NCBI GenBank assembly: GCA_032622095.1 | Contig: CP136068.1 | Coordinates: forward strand, 2,705,314-2,769,313 | Length of the DNA: 64,000 nt | Source: Siphonodentalium dalli | Lineage: Eukaryota; Mollusca; Scaphopoda; Gadilida; Siphonodentaliidae | Direction of reading: 5' to 3' | Shown here: piece after piece, positions 11,390 through 21,762 of the stretch | Position numbering within the stretch: the stretch's first letter is position 1 | Layout: every line of letters begins with the position of its first letter | Notes under the pieces: model-generated | The model's input: the letters and a program-made list of their open reading frames with translations, nothing else | Database searches by the model: none | What the model was told of the DNA's origin: nothing | Translations under genes and position numbers: made by a program

Positions 11390-12384
11390 GGGAATGTTGT
11401 AGTCTCTTCTATCTAAGTTCTTACAGTGCAACCATTCATTGTCCACCAACTTATCACATTTGTAAGGTGTGGAAATTTTAAATGTAGTAATATAGAGCTA
11501 AATCCATCATGCAGGATGGTCTCCAAATGTAAGATGAACGTTATTTATGCCCACAAGAGTGGGTGGCCCACACGCCGGGGTTTCCCTAGGAAATGAGTCA
11601 AGATTCCAGATGTGTTTCAAGCCAGGTTTTCAAGAGCATCTAAGTGAATGATATGATTGGATTGAGCCATACTGTGGGAGTGGGTACTCCATTTAAGATG
11701 TTCTGTTCAGACAGATCTAACATAGGTACAGTATGGTGAGCGATATGGTTTTATTAAGCCAGACTACAGAAGTGAGTACTTGAGATGTAACATTGATGCC
11801 AGTAATTAATACCCAGATATCTCTTCCCCTCTGATATCACACTATTTATAAATCCCCAAGGATTATCTCTCCTATTAAAATTCACAAGATATCTCAATCT
11901 ATGGAAGCCCGAATCATCATGTATCAAGATTCAGATTTCTCAACCATGATTTGTCTACAGGAAGTCTGTTAGGTTATATGCCAAATTATGTCTTGTGATC
12001 ACCTCAAAGGAATAAAACTGGTTTGAATGTTTATGATCTCCCTATATGAATTCACAAGATATATTAATCTATGGAAGCCTGCAAGTATCATTATTCAGAT
12101 TTATGAGCTGCAATCTACATGTGTGGTTACAATTGTTTGAAACTCTCAATATACATGTCCATTGTGCATGATATGAGCTACACATTTATAGTACATAACA
12201 AAAATTCAACAAGTTCTTACCTTCGCATTAAAGGGAAGTACGGTGCAACCTTAAAGAGATAGACCTGGTTTGAATCTTGAAAGCTGATAAAAATGAGTCA
12301 ATATCTGACTTTAAAAGTGTCATTCAAAATATCTAGGGTTCCCCACCATATGGTCTTATTAACGAATAAACTTTGATTGATTGA
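11390..12384. other. Non-coding sequence with weak internal duplication
   Basis: ttcacaagatatctcaatct (11881) recurs as ttcacaagatatattaatct (about 12050) with following tatggaagcc in both; the rest is unremarkable. Confidence 0.4.
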
Positions 12385-12641
12385 TTTACCCTTTGATGGT
12401 GGGAGCTGCGCTGGTGCAGCATTAAATATCCTGTGCCAGTGCATTCTCTGATATATGTGAGTCTCCCATAGGGAGCCTCTCATAAGTCTCGCATATATAA
12501 GAGAATGCACTGGCTTACAAGGTCAAGGTAAATATTGTTAGGCCGAAGTATATGCTCTTATATGCGAGGCTCCCAATGGGAGACTCGCATATATAAGGGA
12601 ATGGGGTTTTCGCAAAAATACAGGAAGTTCCAGTCAAAACG
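12385..12641 (+). mobile_element. C4: family C MITE, eroded termini
   Basis: Left tttaccctttgatggtggga with GCTGCGCTGGTGCAGC (itself a 16-bp hairpin); right gttttcgcaaaaatacagga then agttccagtcaaaacgg. The first hairpin has a small internal duplication (ctcataagtctcgca). Confidence 0.75.
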
Positions 12642-12684
12642 GTCTATAAGAGTATGTACTTCAAATGTAGCATGAGTGCAGGTA

Positions 12685-12897
12685 CAGTAATGCCCTAAAT
12701 AATCGACTCCTTAACCACAGCAGAATTATGGGTAACTTTTCAGGATTTAGTCGGAAATATGGCTTGTTGCCATTAATCGGAAAGCTCTCAGTGAGATCTT
12801 TCCGATGAATGGCAACAAGCCATATTTTCGACTAAATCCTGCAAAGTTACCCATAATTCTGCTGTGGTTAAGGAGTGGAATATTTAGGGCATTACTG
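12685..12897. mobile_element. Family A MITE, full length, TA duplication
   Basis: 213 bp. CAGTAATGCCCTAAATAATC starts directly after TA (12683-12684), and GGGCATTACTG is followed by TA. The two 100-bp arms are near-perfect inverted copies meeting at gctctcagtgagatc. Confidence 0.92.
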
Positions 12898-13224
12898 TAA
12901 CTAATAACCAGATGTAACCATTACAATAAAATTACAATAATCTTATGCCTTGTTCCTGTAACTCCTTCAACTTAATGTAAAAATAGCATAAGAAAGCAGT
13001 TTTCCAAATTACAGAAAATGCATTCGTTCTTGTGGTCTGATTAAATAAACACATCAATAAACTCATTGATGTAATATGTCCATTTTGTGAACAGATTATC
13101 AGCTATTTCTCCTGAGTTCTGTCTCGGAAACAGATTCATCACCAGGGAAGATGTTTTCCAGTGTTAGGCCACATACTGTCATTTCTAAGTTTCCGTAGTC
13201 TTATTTTTATACTTTTAGTGATAT
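12898..13224. other. Local duplicate of 14320-14570
   Basis: ttgatgtaatatgtccattt ... gttttaggccata-type blocks recur at about 14350-14510, giving an old duplication of roughly 200 bp. Confidence 0.45.
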
Positions 13225-13385
13225 ATATTTGTATGGAGTTTGGTTTTAATCATCTTATTGGGAATTTGCATTCATCTGGTTGCGTTTTCTTTCTAGCAGT
13301 TGGTCACTAGGTTGCCATTTTCCCATTTTGGCAAGTCCGTGGTAGACAAAATGGGCAATTGCTTTTAGTACGTTTAGTTGGCACA
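13225..13385 (-). mobile_element. Retroposon-like repeat, antisense copy
   Basis: On the - strand, cctagtgaccaactgctaga ... gcaaattcccaataag matches the insertion at 22687-22935. It extends further 5' (gacttgccaaaatgggaaaa), so the 22.7-kb copy is 5'-truncated. Confidence 0.55.
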
Positions 13386-13430
13386 GGGTTTTCACAAAAT
13401 TTCAGGAAGCTCCAATCATGAAAGGATTAA
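13378..13430 (+). mobile_element. Solo right end of a family C MITE
   Basis: ggcacagggttttcacaaaa ... gctccaatcatgaaaggattaa; its TTAA is the left TTAA of B5. Confidence 0.7.
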
Positions 13431-13826
13431 CCCTTTACCCAACAAACCGGCCAAAACCGGCCAAATAAAGCTTCAACAGCCTAAAATATCTTCGGTCTGT
13501 CTCAATAGAACCATACAAATATGGATATCATTGGAACCGGCTCCTTGACCACATTGTGATAGTTACAGTTATGCCCTGTGCCAATGCATTCTCTTATATA
13601 TGCGAGTCGACCATAGGTCGCCTCGCATATATAAGAGAATGCATTGGCCTAAAAAAAATCTTTTTTTAACACTTTTTACCATTTTTTCTTACATTCTTTA
13701 ACAATTTTATAATTTTTAATGTGTTAAGCCAATGCATTCTCTTATATATGCGAGGCGACCTATGGTCGACTCGCATATATAAGAGAATGCATTGGCACAG
13801 GGCCGTTCTATTGGGTAAAGGGTTAA
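13427..13826 (-). mobile_element. B5: complete piggyBac-like MITE
   Basis: A 400-bp copy in the opposite orientation to B2 and nearly identical to B10. TTAA lies at both ends, and both hairpins are intact with the expected GAGTCGACC/GGTCGCCTC apex. Confidence 0.9.
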
Positions 13827-13897
13827 CATGTAAAATAGCATAGTACCGGTAAGATATTTTTCCTAATTACATGCATGAGTTTTTGGTACACTGTGCT

Positions 13898-14312
13898 CAA
13901 GCCTGCAAATAGTGTGTCTGTCATTTGCAGAATGAGGTCCCCAGAGGGTGAATTTAGTGACGCTATCCCGCATAGCGGGCTAGCATCACTAAATTCAACC
14001 TCTGGGGACCTCATTCTGCTTAGGCCCTCAACTGCTATGGCAAACCTAGGATCAGATTGAAGTTCCCCAGTTGAAGTTGGTGATGATCATCCATTGGGCA
14101 CCTCGATTATGTATTTTATCTTCTGCAAATTAGGGGATATAGAAACTTCCCAAAAGGGAAATGTAACTAAAAACAATATTAATTTGATACAATAGATACT
14201 TCCCAGAAGATGAGGCCTAAAGCAGAATGAGGTCCCCAGAGGGATAGCGTCACTAAATTCACCCTCTGGGGACCTCATTCTGCAAATGACAGACACCCTA
14301 TTTGCAGGCTTT
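13898..14312 (+). mobile_element. D3: hAT-like MITE with 8-bp duplication ACTGTGCT
   Basis: CAAGCCTGCAAATAGTGTGT at the left and its inverted copy at the right. ACTGTGCT precedes (13890-13897) and follows (14313-14320). The left hairpin is intact, with apex CCCGCATAGCGGG. The right hairpin has lost one apex side. Confidence 0.9.
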
Positions 14313-14499
14313 ACTGTGCTTCAATAAGATAAACATTGAGGAACTCATCAATGTGATATGTCCATTTCTCTTTACAGAATGTTAGCTATTTCATACACAC
14401 AGAGTCTCCCATTCACAATAGACTCATCTGCTGTCTTACTGCATCTCCCTGTCTGTAGAACAGATTCCTCGTGGAATAATAGCTTTTGCAGTTTTAGGC

Positions 14500-15112
14500 C
14501 ATAATATTTCACTTCTCAGTATCTTTAATCTATTTATCTTCCTGTACTTTGTGCATTTCAGCAAATATAGTTTTACAGCCTAAATTTCAACTAAATTCAT
14601 CACCCCCCCCCCCCCCCCCACTTGCCATTGGCTGACCATCAGTACTGCCTGTACCAATGTGTAGTTTACGTTTAATAGGAAAAGTGTCTTCAATGAGCAA
14701 AACACTTCTCAGTATCTGTAGTCTACTTATCTTCATGTACAGTAATGCCCTAAATAATCGACTTCTTAATAACAGCAGAATTATGGGTAACTTTTCAGGA
14801 TTTAGTCAGAAATATGGCTTGTTGCCATTCATCGGAAAACTCTCCCCGAGAGCTTTCTGATGAATGGCAACAAGCCATATTTCCGACTAAATCCTGAAAA
14901 GTTACCCATAATTCTGCTGTCATTAAGGAGACGATTATTTAGGGCATTACTGTACTTTATGTGCATTTTAGAAAATTTAGTGTTAATTATTACCTAAGCT
15001 TGAAAAAAATTCTTCTGTCCCTACTGGCCATTGGCTGACCATCACTACTGCCTATACCAATGTGTAATTTACATTGGCTGACCATCACTACTGCCTATAC
15101 CAATGTGTAATT
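14500..15112. repeat. About 400-bp imperfect tandem duplication
   Basis: cacttctcagtatctttaat...cttcctgtactttgtgcatt (14509-14560) and cacttctcagtatctgtagt...cttcatgta|ctttatgtgc (14703-14962) are paralogous; the second carries a family A element. ccattggctgaccatcacta follows each, plus an extra 43-bp copy at 15072-15112. Confidence 0.75.
14740..14952. mobile_element. Family A MITE, full length, with empty-site paralogue
   Basis: Flanked by TA. The uninterrupted counterpart cttcctgTActttgtgcat lies at about 14540-14558. Full 213-bp palindrome with centre ctctccccgagag. Confidence 0.93.
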
Positions 15113-16338
15113 ATACCCCCTTTAAAAAAAAAAAGGGGGGTATACTGTTTTGCACCTGTCCGTCCGTCCGTCCGTGCGTGCGTCCGTGAGTCTGTACGTC
15201 CATCCGATGTCTGTTCGTGCCATAACTTGAACAGTAGTGCTCGGATCTCAATGAAATTAGGTATGGATGTTCACTATTATGAGGACATTAAATAGAGGGT
15301 TCCTTCGTTTTGTTTGGATTTTCCATTCTAGAGTTATTCATCTTTGTTTATCTGGAAATAGTGGCTTTTTGGTCTGTCTGGTGTCTGTTCATGTCGTAAC
15401 TTCAACAGTTGTGCTGGGATCTCAACCAAATTTGGTGTGGATGTTCACAACTATGAGGACATTAAATAGAGGGTTCCATCGTTTTGTTCGGATTTTCCAT
15501 TCTAGAGTTATTCATCTTTGTTTATCTTGAAATGTTGGATTTTTGGTCCATCTGGTGTCTGTTCATGTCATAACCTGAACAGTAGTGCTCGGATCTCAAT
15601 GAAATTTAGTATGGATGTTCACTGCTATGAGGGCATTCAATAGAGGGTTCCATCGTTTTGTTCGGATTTTCCATTCTAGAGTTATACATCTTTGTTCATC
15701 TGGAAATGTTGGCTTTTTGGTTCGTCTGGTGTCTGTTCATATTGTAACTTCGACAGTTGTACTGGGATCTCAATGGGATTTGGTATGGATGTTCACTACT
15801 ATGAGGACATTAAAAAGAGGGTTCCATCGTTTTGTTCCGCTTTTCCATTCTAGAGTTATTCATCTTTGTTCATCTGGAAATGTTGGCTTTTTGGTCCATC
15901 TGGTGTCTGTTCATGTCGTAACTTCAACAGTTGTGCTGGGATCTCAATGGAATTTGGTATAGATGTTCACCACTATGAGGACATTCAATAGGGGGTTCCA
16001 TTGTTATGTTCTGCTTTTCCATTCTAGAGTAATTCATCTTTGTTTATCTGGAAATGTTGGCTGTTTGATCCATCCGATGTCTGTTCAGCTCATAACTTGA
16101 ACAGTAATGCTCGGATCTCAATGAAATTTTGTATGGATGTTCACCACTATGAGGACATTTAATGGCACATTCAAATGTTTGTTTTGGTTTTTTGTTCTAT
16201 AGTTATTCATCTTTGTTTATATGAAAATGCTGATTTCTGGGTCCATATGTCTGAGTATAGCCATCATAAGTTATAGATGTGCCCACACTAGGCAGTATGC
16301 CATGAGGGGGTATGCACCGGACGACAGTCCATCTCTTG
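15113..16338 (-). mobile_element. Helentron-like non-autonomous element (HINE/pearl type)
   Basis: One end is a hairpin, ATACCCCCTTT / AAAGGGGGGTAT (15113-15144), followed by GTCCGTCCGTCCG. The other end is ...GACAGTCCATCTCTTG. Between them lie five to six tandem units of about 180 bp (ctatgaggacattaaatag..., ttccattctagagttattca...). The empty site aatttacattgggtagag at 16391-16414 shows insertion at a T-T step. Helentrons are known for T-T insertion, a terminal hairpin and, in bivalve pearl elements, tandem cores. No Rep/helicase coding is present. Confidence 0.65.
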
Positions 16339-16344
16339 TTTACA

Positions 16345-16440
16345 TTGGGTAGAGTGTCCTTGGCTGACCATCACTACTGCCTATACCAATGTGTAATTTA
16401 CATTGGGTAGAGTGTCCTTGGCTGACCATCACTAACATCT
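16345..16440. repeat. Direct duplication flanking the Helentron-like insertion
   Basis: acattgggtagagtgtcctt occurs at 16342 and 16399, each followed by ggctgaccatcacta. Confidence 0.8.
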
Positions 16441-16474
16441 TTTACAGAAATTTTACTTCTGAAGGCCTGGTAGT

Positions 16475-16675
16475 GTAGTACATGTGCCTTCCATCTGTAC
16501 AGGCATTCTGTTCTCTGTGCCTTCCATCTGTACAGGCATTCTGTTCTCTGTGCCTTCCATCTGTACAGGCAGTCTGTTCTCTGCAGCTAATCTCATCTCA
16601 TAGTGCAGTACATGTGCCTTCCATCTGTACAAGCAGTCTGTTCTCTGCAGCTTATCTCATCTACAATAACTCCTT
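16475..16675. repeat. 33-bp minisatellite with a longer variant
   Basis: gtgccttccatctgtacagg + c(a/g)(t/g)tctgttctct occurs four times; the last two units are separated by gcagctaatctcatctcata. Confidence 0.85.
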
Positions 16676-16699
16676 TGTGCAAGGCAGGTAATGAGTGAT

Positions 16700-16850
16700 A
16701 AAAAATTCATCAATAGCAGTGTGTACCTGCAGTTAATGAAGCGTTAATTAGTCACAGGTGCCACACAGATGTTACTATATAACCAGTTAACATGTTCCTC
16801 TGTCTCCAGTTTGTTGCTGTGTCTGCACATGTGACATGCATTTTCAACAA
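16700..16850. repeat. Segment duplicated at 18565-18750
   Basis: gtgtacctgcagttaatgaa, caggtgccacacag and acatgttcctctgtctcc recur in the same order beyond the 10-bp minisatellite, so the array sits between two old duplicates. Confidence 0.65.
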
Positions 16851-16967
16851 GAAACCATCTGGGGCTGTATGCATTTCTCAACCTTGTTACACTCTCGTAA
16901 TGAGTTATGGGTTATATACAATGTAGGTGTAACAGAACGAGAGAGAGAAGTGCGTGAGTTGCACCGA

Positions 16968-17086
16968 AAGTTGGCAGCACCTGGAATCCCAAGCAGGTCA
17001 CCCACCCAAGGACTAACCGAGCGTGACGTTGCTTAACTTCGGCGATCACACATAGCGTCTAACGACTGTGACCATGAGATCTAGAC
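16968..17086 (-). pseudogene. 5S rRNA-like sequence (pseudogene or 5S-derived SINE head)
   Basis: Read on the - strand, the segment contains GATCGCCGAAGTTAAGCAAC, then CGGTTAGT, then TTGGGTGGGTGACC and CCAGGTGCTG. These are the A box, intermediate element and C box of the 5S internal promoter, in order and at normal spacing. Measured from a GTCTAG start to the GGTGCTG end, the length is about 119 nt, as in true 5S rRNA. The 5' 40 nt are diverged and no T-run terminator follows the 3' end; a CT-rich run follows instead. I therefore read it as a pseudogene or the head of a SINE3-type element rather than a working gene. Confidence 0.7.
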
Positions 17087-17275
17087 CCCTCAAGCAGAGA
17101 AGTCATCGGCCTTCTATATTTACAACGTGACTGCTACATAGGAATCAGCTTGTACGCCTGTCTGTCTATCTGTGCATCCGTAGTGACAACTTTGTCCTAG
17201 CTTTCCTACATTTTTCAGTAAATTTTGTTTAAATTGGCACATATTTAGTACCGTGGGATCATGGTGCACCTGTGA

Positions 17276-18477
17276 TTATGTATGTCCCTGTATGTCCCTG
17301 TATGTCCCTGTATGTCCCTGTTTGTCCCTGTATGTCCCTGTATGTCCCTGTATGTCCCTGTATGTCCATGTATGTCCCTGTATGTCCCTGTATGTCCCTG
17401 TATGTCCGTATGTCCCTGTATGTCCCTGTATGTCCCTGTATGTCCGTATGTCCCTGTATGTCCCTCCTGTATGTCCCTCTATGTCCCTGTATGTCCCTGT
17501 ATGTCCCTGTATGTCCCTCCTGTATGTCCCTGTATGTCCCTCCTGTATGTCCCTGTATGTCCCTGTATGTCCCTGTATGTCCCTGTATGTCCCTCCTGTA
17601 TGTCCCTGTATGTCCCTCCTGTATGTCCCTGTTTGTCCCTGTATGTCCCTGTATGTCCCTGTATGTCCCTGTATGTCGGGATGATGGTGCACAGTGTGAT
17701 TATGAGGTATGTCCCTGTTTGTCCCTGTATGTCCATGTACGTCCCTGTACATCCCGGTATGTCCCGGTATGTCCCTGTATGTCGGGATGATGGTGCACAG
17801 TGTGATTATGAGGTTTGTCCCTGTATGTCCCTGTATGTCCCTGTTTGTCCCTGTATGTCCCTGTATGTCCCTGTATGTCCCTGTACGTCTGTCCCTGTAT
17901 GTCCCTGTATGTCCCTGTATGTCCCTGTGTGTCCCTGTATGTCCCTGTTTGTCCCTGTATGTCCCTGTATGTCCCGTCCCTGTACGTCTGTCCCTGTATG
18001 TCCCTGTATGTCCCTGTTTGTCCCTGTATGTCCCTGTTTGTCCCTGTATGTCCCTGTATGTCCCGTCCCTGTACGTCTGTCCCTGTATGTCCCTGTATGT
18101 CCCTGTATGTCCCTGTTTGTCCCTGTATGTCCCTGTATGTCCCGTCCCTGTACGTCTGTCCCTGTATGTCCCTGTATGTCCCGTCCCTGTACGTCTGTCC
18201 CTGTATGTCCCGTCCCTGTACGTCTGTCCCTGTATGTCCCTGTATGTCCCGTCCCTGTACGTCTGTCCCTGTATGTCCCTGTATGTCCCATCCCTGTACG
18301 TCTGTCCCTGTATGTCCCTGTATGTCCCTGTATGTCCCGTCCCTGTACGTCTGTCCCTGTATGTCCCTGTATGTCCCGTCCCTGTACGTCTGTCCCTGTA
18401 TGTCCCTGTATGTCCCGTCCCTGTACGTCTGTCCCTGTATGTCCCTGTATGTCCCGTCCCTGTACGTCTGTCCCTAG
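17276..18477. repeat. 10-bp minisatellite (TATGTCCCTG)n with higher-order units
   Basis: About 1.2 kb. The first part is a plain 10-mer with TTTGTCCCTG variants. Two 33-bp islands (gtcgggatgatggtgcacag...) lie at about 17676 and 17782. From 17880 a compound unit with tgtcccgtccctgtacgtc (about 39-49 bp) is repeated about ten times. All six frames are largely open only because 10-mers without stops give stop-free 30-mers; I do not call a protein. Confidence 0.93.
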
Positions 18478-18562
18478 GTCGACTCGCATATACATGTATA
18501 AGAGAATGCATTGGCACAGGGTATATGGACACAAAAATCGGACCTGGCACTGAAAGGGTTAA
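18478..18562 (+). mobile_element. C'2: right half of a TTAA MITE
   Basis: Starts at the hairpin apex (ccta|ggtcgactcgcatata) immediately after the minisatellite and ends CCTGGCACTGAAAGGGTTAA. The left half is absent. Confidence 0.75.
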
Positions 18563-18564
18563 CA

Positions 18565-18900
18565 GCACAGTGTACCTGCAGTAGATGGAGCATTAATTAG
18601 GTGCAGGTGCCACACAGGGGTACTGTGTGAAGTAATGAGTTAGCATGTTCTTCTGTCTACAAAGAAAGTTACTGTTCCTTTACTGCACATGCATTATCTT
18701 CAACACATGTTGTTACTGTTCCTTTACTGCACATGCATTATATTCAACACATAACGGACGATTTATTTCAGATTTTCGGAAATGTTAGTAGAAAGCTACA
18801 TTCATCCAGTTGACATAGCCCCTGAATAACTGATCAGTTTCACGCACCAGAACAAGTACATAATATGTATTTAAGGGTAGGCTACTTTTTAAAACTTCTA
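18565..18900. repeat. Duplicate segments of 16.7 kb and 8.6 kb
   Basis: 18565-18750 pairs with 16700-16850. It contains a 38-bp duplication (gttactgttcctttactgcacat). 18765-18875 pairs with 8575-8705. Confidence 0.6.
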
Positions 18901-18913
18901 CACTGCTTTCTGC

Positions 18914-19313
18914 TTAACCCTTTACCCAACATAACGGCCCTGTGCCAATGCATTCTCTTATATATGCGAGTCGACCATAGGTCGCCTCGCATATATAAGA
19001 GAATGCATTGGCTTAACACATTAAAAATTATAAAATTGTTAAAGAATGTAAGAAAAAATGGTAAAAAGTGTTAAAAAAAGATTTTTTTTTGGCCAATGCA
19101 TTCTCTTATATATGCGAGGCGACCTATGGTCGACTCGCATATATAAGAGAATGCATTGGCACAGGGCATAACTGTAACCATCACAATGTGGTCAATGAGC
19201 CGGTTCCAAAGATATCCATATTTGTATGGTTTTATTGAGACAGACCCAAGATAATTTAGGCTGTTGCAGCTTTATTTGGCCGTTTTTGGCCGGTTTGTTG
19301 GGTAAAGGGTTAA
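18914..19313 (+). mobile_element. B6: complete piggyBac-like MITE
   Basis: 400 bp, both TTAA sites and both hairpins intact; arm variant cggttccaaagatatcc. Confidence 0.9.
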
Positions 19314-20062
19314 GCACACAACTAGAGGACCTAATGTTGATTTGACCAAGGGCCAAATATCTCTGACAATTAAATTCCCTAAAATGTGACAAAGTTTTCT
19401 GTATACCATTTTTATTCACAAAAAGCAAGCCATATTTTCTGATAGGTCATGTCAAAATATATATTTAAAAAAAAATTGCCACCTTCAACACATGTTGTTA
19501 CATGTTAATTAATGCTTCATAAAACATTATTATTCAGAAAGTTAACAAAAACTATCAAAATTTTCCTTTCGGTCTTGTCAAAATAGGTTTAAAACATTAC
19601 CCTGTAAAATGTGTTGCGTCTTTAAACAAAATTGGTACATGTAAGTGGGTTAATTACAGCGAAAACATTAAATTCAGTCTCGTTTGATAAGCAATTTGAG
19701 AGAATCGTGGAATTAAGACAGGCGTAATGGAAGAAATTGTCAAATCACTGCTACAGGCCTGAAGCAACTCTCTCAAAAAGGCTTCAAAAATCGATTGAGT
19801 TTTGTCATTTGTTAAAACGAAATGAAGCCATGTTGTGATCAATTACATTAGCTTGATATCATTGTAACTCAATAATCAAACTCCCGGAGAATAAAGAAAT
19901 AATCGACGACCTTCACATTAATGCTACTCAATAATGTAACTAGATATCGCACATCCCGGAGAAACTAAATAACAATCAATAATCTTACAATTAAAGACAA
20001 CGTAATCCCCATGATTGCAAGACCAAACTTCAGCAATATTGGTCATTCGACCTAATTCAGTG
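19314..20062. other. Non-coding sequence, nothing recognised
   Basis: AT-rich. The only structure is a loose repetition of actcaataat(c/g) near 19867 and 19926. Confidence 0.3.
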
Positions 20063-20532
20063 CCATCAGTATCGCTGAATAGGTCATTGTCACATGGTTT
20101 CTGGCAAAAAGACACCCAGGATCTCTTAAACTGTCAAAAAGACACCCAGGATCTCGTAAACTGTCAAAAAGGCACCCAGGATCTCAAAGTCTCACCAAAC
20201 AACGGGAATTTTGTTTAGTCGTCTGCTATTAATATTATGATAATTATTTGTTTGTGATCGGAGTAAAATATCAACGAAATTTAATTCGGCTTTGAGTCTG
20301 ACTGACAGCGCAATTCCGCATGCTTCGTAGTTGGACCAATATTAATAGCAGACAAAATTCCGTTGTTTGGTGAGACTGAGATCCTGGGTGTCTTTTTGAC
20401 AGTTTAAGAGATCCTGGGTGTCTTTTTGACAGTTTAAGAGATCCTGGGTGTCTTTTTGACAGTTTAAGAGATCCTGGGTGTCTTTTTGCCAGAAACCATG
20501 CGACATTGACCTATTCAGCATCAGTATCATCA
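20063..20532. mobile_element. Foldback element with minisatellite arms
   Basis: Arms 20063-20235 and 20336-20532 are inverted copies around a 100-bp loop. Each arm contains a 30-bp tandem unit (caaaaagacacccaggatct + c.taaactgt): three in the left arm, four in the right. Outer ends read ctgaataggtca on the left and tgacctattcag on the right. Confidence 0.8.
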
Positions 20533-20653
20533 AATATCGCAACAATAAAATAAAAATATGAGCGTTTCTTGCATTGAAATTGCTCATCATGTTCTGTTTT
20601 AAGGGAATATCAATCAATATCTTTAATATAAAAAAATGATGTAAGGGTATGTA

Positions 20654-20805
20654 CAGTAATGCTCTAAGTAATCGACTTCTTAACTACAGCAGAATTATGG
20701 GTAACTTTTCAGTATTCAGTATTTATTTCAGTATTTCCGACTAAATCCTGAAAAGTTACCCATAATTCTGCTGTGGTTAAGAAGTCGATACTTAGAGCAT
20801 TACTG
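20654..20805. mobile_element. Family A MITE with shortened centre
   Basis: cagtaatgctctaagtaatc ... gagcattactg flanked by TA. The central part is replaced by a short repeated ttcagtattt-type stretch, so only about 60 bp per arm remain. Confidence 0.85.
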
Positions 20806-20884
20806 TAGAAAACTCCATGATTTCATCAACAATAAACCTATTGTTAAACGCATTTAAGAAAAAATTGGTCATATGATCTTCTCC

Positions 20885-20975
20885 CTATGTCAGCTCCACC
20901 ATCACATCTGTCTCATCAAATATCGTGACAATAAAAATTAAATGTCATCAAATATCGTGACAATAAAAATTAAAA
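20885..20975. repeat. Short direct duplication
   Basis: tcatcaaatatcgtgacaat occurs at about 20911 and 20945; a related copy (tcatcaaatatcgcaacaat) abuts the foldback element at 20526. Confidence 0.7.
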
Positions 20976-21148
20976 CGACAACCTTTGTTGACTTTGTTGA
21001 CTATGAGATTGAAAGATTCATTTTCTTTTAATTAATTTGTTGATGTTTTGTGATTTTTGACACATTGGTCTTCCATTCTATTCCTAATTACAGGATCCAC
21101 TATTTGTTCAGCCCAGCAGCAGAGAGGAAATTAACATAAAATAAAGCT

Positions 21149-21762
21149 TTAACCCTCTCTTTACTAAATACTCATTGATGAATAGTTCCCTTATTAACCC
21201 TCTCTTTACTAAATACTCATTGATGAATAGTTCCCTTATTAACCCTCTCTTTAATAAATACTCATTGATGAATAGTTCCCTTATTAACCCTCTCTTTACT
21301 AAATACTTATTTATGAGTAGTTCCATTATTAACCCTCTCTGTACCAAATACTTATTGATGAATAGTTCCCTTATTAACCCTCTCTTTACTAAATACTCAT
21401 TGATGAATAGTTCCCTTATTAACCCTCTCTTTACTAAATACTCATTGATGAATAGTTCCCTTATTAACCCTCTCTTTACTAAATACTCATTGATGAATAG
21501 TTCCCTTATTAACCCTCTCTTTACTAAATACTCATTGATGAATAGTTCCCTTATTAACCCTCTCTTTACTAAATACTCATTGATGAATAGTTCCCTTATT
21601 AACCCTCTCTTTACTAAATACTCATTGATGAATAGTTCCCTTATTAACCCTCTCTTTACTAAATACTCATTGATGAATAGTTCCCTTATTAACCCTCTCT
21701 TTACTAAATACTCATTGATGAATAGTTCCCTTATTAACCCTCTCTTTACTAAATACTCATTG
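21149..21762. repeat. 45-bp minisatellite, about 13.6 copies
   Basis: Unit aaccctctctttactaaata + ctcattgatgaatagttcccttatt. The period is a multiple of three, so a 198-residue frame and an antisense frame stay open without implying coding. Units 3 to 5 are the most diverged; the rest are nearly identical, showing recent homogenisation. Confidence 0.93.

Noticed and set aside
15267-15962. 87- and 115-codon repeated frames (MFT.MRT..RGF)
   Set aside because: They are translations of the roughly 180-bp tandem core of the Helentron-like element, with no Rep or helicase motif.
16968-17086. Functional 5S rRNA gene
   Set aside because: The 5' third is too diverged and a T-run terminator is missing, so it is listed as a pseudogene/SINE head.
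17276-18568. Open frames of up to 430 codons on both strands (YRDIQGHTG-type and MSLYVPVCP-type repeats)
   Set aside because: They coincide with the 10-bp minisatellite. A stop-free 10-mer keeps three frames open on each strand, and there are no splice sites, conserved domain or non-repetitive coding flank.
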